DNA from: WHSW01 sp963749365
Lineage (GTDB): Bacteria > Actinomycetota > Thermoleophilia > Solirubrobacterales > 70-9
Reading direction: 5' to 3'
Assembly: GCA_963749365.1 (NCBI GenBank)
Contig: CAVVME010000004.1
Span: 124,001 to 188,000, forward strand
Length of the DNA stretch: 64,000 bases
Shown here: piece after piece, positions 53,811 to 60,575 of the stretch
Layout: every line of letters starts with the position of its first letter
Position numbering within the stretch: the first letter of the stretch is position 1
The notes under the pieces: generated by a model
What the model was told of the DNA's origin: nothing
Seen by the model: the letters and a program-made list of their open reading frames with translations, nothing else
The model's database searches: none
Program-made: the position numbers and the translations under genes

Positions 53811-54316
53811 CGGGTCTCCTTCGGGTCGAGCGCGGCGGCCTTTGACTCGGCCTCGCGCGCCTTTTGTTCGAGCTCGAGCGCCTCGGCGTTGAGATCCCGC
53901 TCCTTGGCCTCGGCGGCCTCGGCGCGCTGGTCTGCTTGCGTCTGCTCGCGCTTACGCGTCGCCTCGGCCTGCTTGATCTCGCCGGCGGCCCGCTGTATAG
54001 CCTGATTCTCGGTCCGCTCGCGGTCGGCCTCCGCAACCTCCTCGGTGCGGCGCTGCTCGACCTCGAGGTCGAGTCGCTGGCGTTCCGTGGCCGCCTCAAC
54101 CTTGTCTTCCTCTAGCTGCGCCGCGGCGTCTGCCTGGTGGGCGTCAACCCGCGCCTCTGCGGCCTCCTCCGCGGCTTCTCCCTGAGCCTGCTGGAGCCTA
54201 CCCTCACGGGCGAGGTCGTCGTTTTGGGTAAGTTCTCCCGCCAACTCCTTGGCTTTGCCGGCCGCCTTGCCGGCGAGCCCGCCGGACGTTCGTTCGTCGG
54301 TTTCGGGTTCGGTCAT
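53807..54316 (-). CDS. CsbD-like domain with coiled-coil extension
   Basis: Residues about 10-55 (GGLAGKAAGKAKELAGELTQ, NDDLAREGRLQQAQGEAAEE) match CsbD. The following 110 residues are a Glu/Ala/Arg/Gln coiled coil (EQRRTEEVAEADRERTENQA). CsbD is normally a stand-alone 60-70-residue protein, so this is a fusion. ATG 54316 (MTEPETDERTSGG) was preferred over an upstream start at 54352. It forms an operon with the coiled-coil gene at 53166. Confidence 0.75.
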   Translation of the reverse strand: MTEPETDERTSGGLAGKAAGKAKELAGELTQNDDLAREGRLQQAQGEAAEEAAEARVDAHQADAAAQLEEDKVEAATERQRLDLEVEQRRTEEVAEADRERTENQAIQRAAGEIKQAEATRKREQTQADQRAEAAEAKERDLNAEALELEQKAREAESKAAALDPKETR

Positions 54317-54377
54317 GTTCGTGATGCCTTTCGTCTGTGTGGCGTGCCCCACGCGGGCAAGCCCGGGTCTGTGAAAT

Positions 54378-54406
54378 CCGGCCGAGGCCCTTCAGGCCCC
54401 GGCCGG
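54378..54406 (-). terminator. GC-rich terminator-like hairpin
   Basis: A 12-position stem with one mismatch (CCGGCC-GA-GGCC / GGCC-CC-GGCCGG) and a 5-nt loop lies 50 bp beyond the stop of the gene at 54457 in the minus direction. The tail GATTTCAC is only weakly U-rich. Confidence 0.55.
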
Positions 54407-54456
54407 TAACGCAAATGACAGCGCTGCGACAATCGGGCGCGCGGCGCTTTGAGTGC

Positions 54457-54783
54457 CTAGTGACGACTCCCGTTGCTGTCCTCGTGCGTCTCGGTGTAGG
54501 GATCGCTCGACCCCGACTTGGCCAGCCCGCGGCTGATCAGATAGGCGCCGGCGACGATCGCGACGTAAAGCCATGCCTGGCGGGCGATGAACTCATCGGT
54601 CCCGCTGGTGTCGCCGCCCTTGATTGCGGCGGCGCTGACCAGAATCGCCACGACGACGCCGACCATGGCCCAAAACTCGGTGGTCTTGAACGCCTGCTTG
54701 GTCTCGGTCGTCAGGCGGCGGATGACGCCGCTGTGACGGACGGAGTCGGTGCGCACGGCACCGGTCGTTGTTCCTGCTTCCAT
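54457..54783 (-). CDS. Two-helix membrane protein of unknown function
   Basis: The 108-residue protein has a polar N-terminus and two membrane helices (FWAMVGVVVAILVSAAAIKG; WLYVAIVAGAYLISRGLAKS) and a short polar tail. No family is recognised. AGGAGATC precedes ATG 54783. A SigB-type promoter lies about 135 bp upstream, leaving a leader of about 128 nt. Confidence 0.65.
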   Translation of the reverse strand: MEAGTTTGAVRTDSVRHSGVIRRLTTETKQAFKTTEFWAMVGVVVAILVSAAAIKGGDTSGTDEFIARQAWLYVAIVAGAYLISRGLAKSGSSDPYTETHEDSNGSRH

Positions 54784-54917
54784 AAGTCCGATCTCCTGTC
54801 TGTTTGGATGCCTCCCGGGCCGTGCAAGGTGACCGCGTCACTCTCGCCCCTGTGCTCCCGGTCGGATTGGCAGGTTGCAGCGCGAATCGGCAAAGCAATG
54901 GCTGCCGTTGTCTTCTG

Positions 54918-54943
54918 ATACCCGCCGATAGACGCTTCCAAAC
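54918..54943 (-). promoter_or_regulatory. SigB-type promoter with long leader
   Basis: Reading leftwards: GTTT (54943-54940), 16 nt, GGGTAT (54923-54918), a perfect match. The next start codon is ATG 54783. Confidence 0.7.
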
Positions 54944-55041
54944 AAACGTTCGTCTGATTGACGCAGGGGAATCTGTGAGAGCCAGGGTCGGGGCGCCTGG
55001 AGGTCCTGATCGACGGGCGGCCGCCGAGTGTCACAACGGAG

Positions 55042-55968
55042 TCAGCCACCGTTGCCAGCTCGAGCGAGGCGTCGCCCCTGTGCGAGCCCGGCGGTGATCA
55101 CGGCGGCGCGGTTTGACGGATTCATCAGGTTTCCGCCGATCGCCTCAACGCATGACCGGTCAGGTGAGATCACGCGCACGTTGGCGCGCTTGCGGCGAAG
55201 CGCGGCCGCTTCAAGACCGGCAACGCCGCGAGAAACCACTGCGATCGCACCATACGCGCTTGCCGCGGGCGATCGGCTCGATCCCGTCGGATTGAGACAG
55301 AGCACCCTGGTTCCGCGTTCGACTTCGGCGACATCCATGTTTGTCGGGCTCCAGACGCCGCCGTCGACGTAGCGGGCACCGCTGAGCACCACCGGACGAA
55401 ACACCCCCGGGATCGCGCAGGACGCCTCAACCGCTTGGCTAACCGTGGCGTCCGGCTCGCCCGAGCCGTCGAAGATGACCCGGCTCCCGCTCTCGACCCC
55501 GACGGCGCAGATACGCAAGCGACCGTCCCAATAAACCCCGCACCGCTTGAGCTCACGTCCGAGCGAGGCAAGGGAGCGCCGTCCCTGGGGCACGCGGCCC
55601 AGCGTTACCCGCCGCGCCAGCTTCCCCGCCGGCTCACTCGAGCGTAACGCGAGCCAGGCCAGGCCGCCTGTCGCGAAGGCTCCCAAAGATGCTGCCGCGT
55701 GCGTTGCCTTTGCGCCGAAAGCGGGACCGACGGCGTCAGACGACTCCCTCATCGCCGGCTGCTCTGGCATCCGACCCAGCCGTGAGCCCGGAGCTATACC
55801 CGACGAGAGCAGTGCGGCGACGATCGACCCTGCAGAGGTCCCGATGTAGGAGCCGCAGCTGCGGGCGTCAAAGCGCTCGCTCTCATCAAGGCCCGCAAGC
55901 AACGCGGACATCCAGGCCTCGCCCAGAATGCCACCTCCGCCCAGAACCAGTACTCCGGGAGTAAGCAT
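55042..55968 (-). CDS. Patatin-like phospholipase
   Basis: The 308-residue protein begins LTPGVLVLGGGGILGEAWMS (oxyanion hole GGGG), has the nucleophile elbow GTSAGS and the catalytic Asp in YVDGGVWSPTN. This is the patatin/RssA-type lipid acyl hydrolase family. No signal peptide. It is transcribed away from a 634-bp gene-poor interval. Confidence 0.9.
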   Translation of the reverse strand: MLTPGVLVLGGGGILGEAWMSALLAGLDESERFDARSCGSYIGTSAGSIVAALLSSGIAPGSRLGRMPEQPAMRESSDAVGPAFGAKATHAAASLGAFATGGLAWLALRSSEPAGKLARRVTLGRVPQGRRSLASLGRELKRCGVYWDGRLRICAVGVESGSRVIFDGSGEPDATVSQAVEASCAIPGVFRPVVLSGARYVDGGVWSPTNMDVAEVERGTRVLCLNPTGSSRSPAASAYGAIAVVSRGVAGLEAAALRRKRANVRVISPDRSCVEAIGGNLMNPSNRAAVITAGLAQGRRLARAGNGG

Positions 55969-56048
55969 CAGCCGTCAATTCGCGCCGGACTCGAGCTCCG
56001 GGGCGCGCGATCAGACTCTTCCCGCCCCCAGTCCGGGTGAACCGATCG

Positions 56049-56074
56049 AAAAACGGCCTCAGGCATTGAGGCCG
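56049..56074 (-). terminator. Intrinsic terminator on minus strand without a gene
   Basis: CGGCCTCA and its complement (54-61 with 67-74 of the 56000 block) form an 8-bp stem with a 5-nt loop, followed on the minus strand by five T. Any transcript ending here must start in the gene-poor interval to its right. Confidence 0.7.
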
Positions 56075-56270
56075 CCGTCGGCCGCAACCTCGTTCTTGAC
56101 CTCGGCCCCAAACTTCGCATTCGATCCGACTCCGACCCTATTCGAGGCGATCGAGAATTCACGCGGTGCAGGGTCATCAGCGGTGTTGGGCGGCGGTGCC
56201 GACGGCGCTCCCTCATGAGGTATTGCGAGCCCGAGGCGCCTCTATCCGATCGCCGTCGGATCCGCACGAT

Positions 56271-56325
56271 CATGCGGATTCTCGGCGGCGCAGCCGAGCT
56301 GCGCGACACTGCGCGCGACAGCGAC
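56271..56325 (+). repeat. 55-bp direct repeat, copy 1
   Basis: It shares CATGCGGAT at its start and a 28-nt end block beginning GCTGCGCGACA (26 of 28 identical) with 60434-60488, with identical internal spacing. Confidence 0.55.
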
Positions 56326-56366
56326 GCGAGTCTCTGGCCTCGCCGGAAGGACAGTTCGGACTCACG

Positions 56367-56516
56367 GGCCATTCGTGCTGTCCGTGCGACGGCTCGCGAT
56401 TCGGGATCGACGACTCGGGTCTCGAGGGCCCAGCGGTCAAGCCCTTGGAGGTGAAGGCTGAGGAGGACGGCGTCTCGGCGGCCGGAGTCGCCGGTCGCAG
56501 TGCGCAATCCGATTAG
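56367..56516 (+). pseudogene. Rieske [2Fe-2S] domain remnant
   Basis: The frame encodes GHSCCPCDGSRFGIDDSGLE followed by GPAVKPLEV, the second half of a Rieske cluster box (normally CPCHGS...GPA...PL) before a stop at 56516. The His ligand is replaced by Asp (CPCDGS), and the first CxH ligand pair plus the rest of the protein are absent upstream. It is therefore a decayed 3' end, perhaps of a Rieske-tailed oxidoreductase. Confidence 0.55.
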
Positions 56517-56535
56517 TTCTTCGATGCACGGGTAT
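56511..56535 (+). promoter_or_regulatory. SigB-type promoter of the second DUF892 module
   Basis: GATT (56511-56514), 15 nt, GGGTAT (56530-56535), 68 bp upstream of ATG 56603. Confidence 0.65.
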
Positions 56536-56602
56536 GCGTACCGAAGTAGGACTTTGATCTGAACGATGGGCGGCCGAGCCTGTCAACAAAAGGGAGAGGC
56601 TG

Positions 56603-57283
56603 ATGTCTGATCAGACCAAGAGAGACACGAAACTTGTGCAGCTGCTGAACGAGGCCTACGGCAAGGAGCGCCAGCTGGAGATCGCGCTCGAGTCACACCT
56701 CGAGGTGACCACTCGCGACGACTACGAGAAGGGCCTGCAAAAGCACCTCAAGGAGACGAAGTCGCATGCGACCGCTGTCGCCAAGCGGATCAAGCAACTC
56801 GGCGGCACGGCCGAGACGGTTTCGCTGCCCGGCCCGGACGGCGCGAGCAAGGCAGCGCAGAGCGTCCAGGGTGTCGTCGGCAAGGCAAAGGCGGCCGCGC
56901 AGGGCCCGCTACATCTCGCAAGGGGCTCGGGCGAGCAGGGAAAGATGCTCCATAACGCCCGCGTCGAATACCGCGAGGAGGCCGAGGAGATCGCGACCTA
57001 CACCGTGATCGATGCACTCGCGACCTCGGTCGGCGACAAGCAGACCGCGAAGCTCGCCCGCGACATCCGCAGTGACGAAGAGCGGATGGCAAAGTTCATT
57101 GGCGAGTTGCTCCCGCAGCTCGCCACCGACGTGGCTCACGACGAGATCCCCGTTTCGGAGATCGAGGGTGACGCCGCCCGACGCACCTCGGCGAAGTCGG
57201 GTCGTACGCGTCGGGCCGCAAAGCCCAAGCAGCGCTCACCCAAGCCGCGCGCCGGGTCCGGGGCCAAGGCAAGGAACCGGTAG
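56603..57283 (+). CDS. DUF892 (YciE-like ferritin-fold) protein, paralogue 2
   Basis: The 226-residue protein matches paralogue 1 (46806) along the folded part: LLNEAYGKERQLEIALESHL, LKETKSHATAVAKRIKQLGG, ALATSVGDKQTAKLARDIRS. It ends in a basic Arg/Lys/Pro tail (RRAAKPKQRSPKPRAGSGAK). It lies inside the island and is followed by two small membrane genes. AGGGAGAGG precedes the ATG. Confidence 0.88.
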   Translation: MSDQTKRDTKLVQLLNEAYGKERQLEIALESHLEVTTRDDYEKGLQKHLKETKSHATAVAKRIKQLGGTAETVSLPGPDGASKAAQSVQGVVGKAKAAAQGPLHLARGSGEQGKMLHNARVEYREEAEEIATYTVIDALATSVGDKQTAKLARDIRSDEERMAKFIGELLPQLATDVAHDEIPVSEIEGDAARRTSAKSGRTRRAAKPKQRSPKPRAGSGAKARNR

Positions 57284-57290
57284 GCACAGG

Positions 57291-57422
57291 ATGCAAGACC
57301 TTCGACAGACCGCGGTCGAGCGACTCAAAGGCATCAAACCAGGGCCCTTGCGTGCCGCTGCGGCAGCGGCGGTGGCCGGCGGAGCGACGGGCGCGCTCGT
57401 CTACCGCTTGCTTCGCGCCTAG
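57291..57422 (+). CDS. 43-residue membrane protein
   Basis: The product MQDLRQTAVERLKGIKPGPL continues with a Gly/Ala membrane helix (AAAAAAVAGGATGALVYRLL). It starts 8 bp after the DUF892 stop, so co-translation is likely. The AGG-containing upstream sequence is a weak ribosome-binding site. No counterpart exists in the first module. Confidence 0.55.
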   Translation: MQDLRQTAVERLKGIKPGPLRAAAAAAVAGGATGALVYRLLRA

Positions 57423-57464
57423 GTGCGCGGCCAGTTGAACGCTGCATACGCGTAGAGGAGAGAG

Positions 57465-57983
57465 ATGGCGCAAACAAAGTCAAAGAACAAGAGCTCAACA
57501 AGCGGCAACGGTTCCAGCGCTTCGCGGTCGGGCAAGAACAGCACGGCAAAGCGAACGAGCTCGAACGGGGGGCGAGCGACAAGCACCCGCACATCGCGGA
57601 CCCGCACATCGCGGCCGCGAGCGCCGTCGCGATCGACAGCGCAGAGTCAGACTGGTGCCGAGTCGGTCAAGGACACGGCGAAGACTGCTGGACAGGCGGT
57701 CGGACAGGCGGCCTCGAGGGCCAGGACCCCGCTGATCGCGGGAGGCATGGCGCTCGCCGGCGCGGCGGCCGGGGCCGTCGTCAGGTCTCGACTGACTAGC
57801 CGCTCGAAGAATCCACTCCAGCGACTTCGCGGTGTGTCGATGCCGAAGGCCGCGCCGAAGCTCGATTTCGACAGGCTCGACTTCGACCAAGTCAAGTCGG
57901 CGGCCGAGCGGGTCAGCGCGTACGGGCAGCAGGCCTCCGACATCGTCGCCGCGATCGAGAAGACGCGGAAGAAAAACTCCTGA
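57465..57983 (+). CDS. Ala/Lys-rich single-pass protein, paralogue 2
   Basis: The 172-residue protein has a long Ser/Thr/Arg-rich basic N-terminus, the helix TPLIAGGMALAGAAAGAVVR and the tail QRLRGVSMPKAAPKLDFDRL, SAAERVSAYGQQASDIVAAI. It is paralogous to 46388 but has about 45 extra N-terminal residues. It may be a membrane-tethered nucleic-acid-binding protein, judging only from charge. GAGGAGAG precedes the ATG. Confidence 0.7.
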   Translation: MAQTKSKNKSSTSGNGSSASRSGKNSTAKRTSSNGGRATSTRTSRTRTSRPRAPSRSTAQSQTGAESVKDTAKTAGQAVGQAASRARTPLIAGGMALAGAAAGAVVRSRLTSRSKNPLQRLRGVSMPKAAPKLDFDRLDFDQVKSAAERVSAYGQQASDIVAAIEKTRKKNS

Positions 57984-58166
57984 ATCAGAACTCCGGGATC
58001 GGGGCGCGGAGACGGCAGCTCTGACGAGACATGTAGAGCATCGCCGGACAGGGCCGCCCCCGCCCCCGCCCCCATCGGGGTCCTCACACCTCGCTCTAGC
58101 CTCGTCCTCGTCGACAACGTCGTGCCCACGTTTAGCGCTCACGCAGCGACGCTGCCGAAAAAGCGC

Positions 58167-58826
58167 TTACGCGAGGCCGACCGATAGTCGCTCGTCTACA
58201 AGTCGCTCCATCAGCTCGCCACAGCGCCGAGCGAAGGCGACCTGCTCGCGTCTGCCGACGATCCGAACACCGAGCCACAAGAAGGGGTCATCGATCTCGG
58301 CCAGCTGAGAGACCGCATAAATGCGGAACTCCACCCTGCCGGTGTCCAGCCACTTCCACACCTGGTAGTCCATCTGGCCACATTCGAAGTGGCCTTCGAG
58401 TGTCTGATAAGCCCAACCTTTGATCCGAACCGGACCGCCGTCCTCGCGACGGAGCTCGTCGAAGACCCTGATCACCCGCACGCCGACTGACACCCTGAGC
58501 GCCAGGTAGCGGATCTCCAGGAGCATGTTGCGACCCTCCAAGGGCTGCCCGGCGTCGTAATAGGCGTGCACCCGCGACGGATCGACGAATCCGTACTCCG
58601 TGATCAACTGCGCGGCGATCGCGAAGGGTCCGCCGGCGACCGGCTCGCCCGGCGACTCCGGCGGGAGCTCACGACAGTAGTCATCGACATGCCACGGGTC
58701 GCGAACTACCCAGGGCAGGTCGCCGGGCGCGAAGTTCGGCCTCAATGAGGCAAGCGAATCGAGCTTTGCTCGAAGCCCCGCGGGCGAGCGCTCGACCGAT
58801 CGCAGGCCGAGTCGGGCGCCTCGCAT
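58167..58826 (-). CDS. DUF1990-like protein A
   Basis: The 219-residue product contains RNMLLEIRYLALRVSVGVRV, GWAYQTLEGHFECGQMDYQV and WKWLDTGRVEFRIYAVSQLA. GHFE followed by G-Q-M-D and a beta-rich core resembles the DUF1990 family (SRPBCC-like, possibly lipid-binding). It follows the second DUF1990-like gene (58830) by 3 bp on the same strand. Confidence 0.7.
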   Translation of the reverse strand: MRGARLGLRSVERSPAGLRAKLDSLASLRPNFAPGDLPWVVRDPWHVDDYCRELPPESPGEPVAGGPFAIAAQLITEYGFVDPSRVHAYYDAGQPLEGRNMLLEIRYLALRVSVGVRVIRVFDELRREDGGPVRIKGWAYQTLEGHFECGQMDYQVWKWLDTGRVEFRIYAVSQLAEIDDPFLWLGVRIVGRREQVAFARRCGELMERLVDERLSVGLA

Positions 58827-58829
58827 CGG

Positions 58830-59540
58830 TCAGCTGTGACTGGCGGCTACGTCCACCTTGCAGGTGTGAATCTCGATCCCGTCCAGCATCCTCCCGCCGG
58901 AGACCTTTACTACACGCTCCAGGGTGGAAGTCCACATGTGGAGCTGGACCTCCTTGCTGATCCGCAACCGGTCGTAGAGGAAGTCGGTGAGTCGGTCGCG
59001 GCTGCGGGCGCAGCTCTCGATCTCGAACACGATCTGATCATCTCGCGCGGCGGCTCGAAACTCGATCTGCCCGGCTTCGAGGTGACCCTCGAGCGTGACA
59101 AGCTTGAAGCTCTCGGGCCGACGTTCGGCAACCCTGACGGGGCCGTCCCAGGGGCCGGCCATCCTCACCACGTACTCGTCGTCGACAGCCATCGCACCCT
59201 CGGCGCCACTGGTCTTCTGAAAGGTTGCGAACTCCGATGGCGCAACTCGGTCGGGGTCGGCGGCGACCAGGTCGACCAGTTCCGCAGCGGAGTAACGGGC
59301 TTCCTGGATCCGCGTCCGGTAGCGGCGGCGGAACACATCGCCCTCTCCGTCGCCAAGCCCTTGAACGTCGCTCTCGCCGGCAGCCGCCGCGCTTGGTAAC
59401 GCATCCGACCAGTCGCCGACCATCTCGTCGCGATAAATCGGCGTCGTGCGCCAGAGGTAGCGCCACCCGGTAAGCGCGACTCCGACCGGCCAGCGCATCG
59501 CCGTCGCAAGGCGTCGAGAGCGTGTCTGAGGGCTGGCCAC
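58830..59540 (-). CDS. DUF1990-like protein B, likely leaderless
   Basis: The 236-residue product has an N-terminal hydrophobic segment with WPVGVALTGWRYLWRTTPIY, then TFQKTSGAEGAMAVDDEYVV and LVTLEGHLEAGQIEFRAAAR, which matches the GHxExGQ signature of its neighbour. ATG 59540 lacks a Shine-Dalgarno sequence. A GGGTAA box ends 10 nt upstream, so the transcript may start at or near the start codon. Confidence 0.7.
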   Translation of the reverse strand: MASPQTRSRRLATAMRWPVGVALTGWRYLWRTTPIYRDEMVGDWSDALPSAAAAGESDVQGLGDGEGDVFRRRYRTRIQEARYSAAELVDLVAADPDRVAPSEFATFQKTSGAEGAMAVDDEYVVRMAGPWDGPVRVAERRPESFKLVTLEGHLEAGQIEFRAAARDDQIVFEIESCARSRDRLTDFLYDRLRISKEVQLHMWTSTLERVVKVSGGRMLDGIEIHTCKVDVAASHS

Positions 59541-59549
59541 CCTCCACGA

Positions 59550-59573
59550 TTACCCGGCACCGGCCCAAATATC
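59550..59573 (-). promoter_or_regulatory. SigB-type promoter of the DUF1990 pair
   Basis: Reading leftwards: GATA (59573-59570), 14 nt, GGGTAA (59555-59550). The ATG lies 10 nt beyond the -10 box. The -35 box is weak. Confidence 0.5.
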
Positions 59574-59610
59574 GCGAATATCCGGGGCGCCAGCGGGCAG
59601 TAGGACGACC

Positions 59611-59823
59611 ATGCTGATTAAGTGGCTGAACCGAATCGGTCTCCGCGGCTGGCACCTGCACTCGCTATCGCTCGCTGCCGTCGCTCTCTGCGTTGTCCTC
59701 TGGCTCCGTGGAAAGACGGTCGACCAGACCGAGCGCGGAAATGTCGAGCGGCGGGCTCTGTTCGTCGGCCTATGGCCGCCGACTCTCTGGTTAATCGGGG
59801 ATTCGCTCGAGCGGCACGAGTAA
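59611..59823 (+). CDS. Small two-helix membrane protein
   Basis: The 70-residue product (MLIKWLNRIGLRGWHLHSLS, LAAVALCVVLWLRGKTVDQT, ALFVGLWPPTLWLIGDSLER) has two hydrophobic helices separated by a polar loop. Unknown function. It resembles small actinobacterial membrane proteins of about 70 residues. The start context is weak. Confidence 0.5.
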   Translation: MLIKWLNRIGLRGWHLHSLSLAAVALCVVLWLRGKTVDQTERGNVERRALFVGLWPPTLWLIGDSLERHE

Positions 59824-59872
59824 GCGCCGACACCAGCTCGGGCGATTTCGAGCCTCGCACGAGCCGCAACTG

Positions 59873-60247
59873 AATTCCCCGACGGCCGCCGAGCTCGAGC
59901 GCAAGATCAAGGCCCAGGTCCAGGCGCTGGAGAGAGGAATCGAGTCCGAGCTCGTCTCTGAGCGGATCGGCGAGCTTCACGGGGAGAAGGAGGCGCTCGA
60001 GGTCGCGCTCGCCGGCATCGGCGCCGATCGCGAGGAAGCCGACGACGAGGTGCTGACCGCCCAGCTCGCGCGCCTGCCCGAGCTCAGCCAGGCGCTGCGC
60101 GACGCCCGGCGGCGATCAAGCGCCAGGTGTTCGCCTCGTTCGACCTGCAGATCGCCTACGACAGGGTCAAACTGCCGGGTTGAGCTGTCGGCAACGGTGC
60201 CGGAGGCCGGCGCGGATGCCTTCAGAACGCGAAAGCCCTCCAAATAA
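59873..60247 (+). pseudogene. Serine recombinase C-terminal remnant
   Basis: The frame begins after a stop with PTAAELERKIKAQVQALERG, then LVSERIGELHGEKEALEVAL and LLARLP-like AQLARLPELSQALRDA, the coiled-coil/C-terminal segment of large serine recombinases. Around 60105 the frame shifts to IKRQVFASFDLQIAYDRVK, then near 60178 it returns to VELSATVPEAGADAF. The catalytic and zinc domains are missing. It lies beside tRNA fragments, as expected for an integrase remnant. Confidence 0.7.
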
Positions 60248-60274
60248 AGGGCTCGAGCGTGGCAGTGAGAGACA

Positions 60275-60340
60275 TGGCCGGGGTGGGATTTGAGCCCACG
60301 ACCAACCGGAGTCGGGCTCTATCAAGCCAGATTGGCTCTC
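60275..60340 (-). pseudogene. Degenerate tRNA-like fragment (Arg(CCG)-like)
   Basis: Reading leftwards: a D-arm-like GATAGAGC, an anticodon-like CCGAC-TCCG-GTTGG with a loop three bases too short, a T arm GTGGG-CTCAAAT-CCCAC, and CCCGGCCA at the end. No matching 5' acceptor strand (GGCCGGG) exists upstream; it joins the tRNA-Ser fragment instead. Confidence 0.5.
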
Positions 60341-60341
60341 T

Positions 60342-60403
60342 AGCGGAGGGGGTGGGATTCGAACCCACGTCGGAGGAGTAATCCCCCGAAACGGTTTTCG
60401 AGC
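60342..60403 (-). pseudogene. tRNA-Ser(CGA) 3' fragment (right copy)
   Basis: Reading leftwards: anticodon loop CTCGAAA, long variable arm identical to the left copy, T arm GTGGG-TTCGAAT-CCCAC and acceptor 3' strand CCCCTCCGC. The 5' anticodon strand no longer pairs, so homology stops at the anticodon loop, a usual integration point. Confidence 0.7.
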
Positions 60404-60433
60404 CTTTCGCCGGGCACCGAGATTTCGCATGCT

Positions 60434-60488
60434 CATGCGGATCTGCCCTGGCCCTGGTGGGCTGCGCGACAGTCCGCGCGACAGCGAC
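60434..60488 (+). repeat. 55-bp direct repeat, copy 2
   Basis: It matches 56271-56325 at both ends with identical spacing, and lies directly right of the tRNA-Ser fragment. Confidence 0.55.
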
Positions 60489-60540
60489 CGGCCCCGCGCA
60501 ACGGGGCCGCTACGGCGTCAGCGCCCAGGCCCTATCCGCC

Positions 60541-60566
60541 GCGTAGGCGGTGTCGGTTGCGGGTAC
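60541..60566 (+). promoter_or_regulatory. SigB-type promoter of the AAA ATPase gene
   Basis: GCGT (60541-60544), 16 nt, GGGTAC (60561-60566). ATG 60576 begins 10 nt after the -10 box and has no Shine-Dalgarno sequence. Confidence 0.5.
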
Positions 60567-60575
60567 AACAGTCAA

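Larger units (their letters stand above)
55969..56602. other. Gene-poor interval with remnants
   Basis: No intact gene is recognised in these 634 bp. It contains a minus-strand terminator (56049-56074) with no matching gene, a 55-bp repeat (56271-56325), a Rieske-domain tail without its 5' part (56367-56516) and a SigB-type promoter (56511-56535). It looks like decayed coding DNA. Confidence 0.6.
52975..60403. mobile_element. Putative decayed island bracketed by tRNA-Ser 3' fragments
   Basis: Two copies of about 50 bp from a tRNA-Ser gene (anticodon arm, variable arm, T arm and acceptor 3' strand), both in minus orientation, lie at 52975-53035 and 60342-60403. A degraded serine-recombinase C-terminus sits just inside the right copy. 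The interval carries coiled-coil, CsbD-like, patatin, DUF892 and DUF1990 genes plus a Rieske remnant. Limits are inferred; no intact integrase is present. Confidence 0.5.

Noticed and set aside
60167..60436. Open frame encoding PFRGITPPTWVRIPPP-type sequence (also at 52731-53105)
   Set aside because: This peptide pattern is the translation of tRNA-Ser sequence and marks the tRNA fragments, not a protein.
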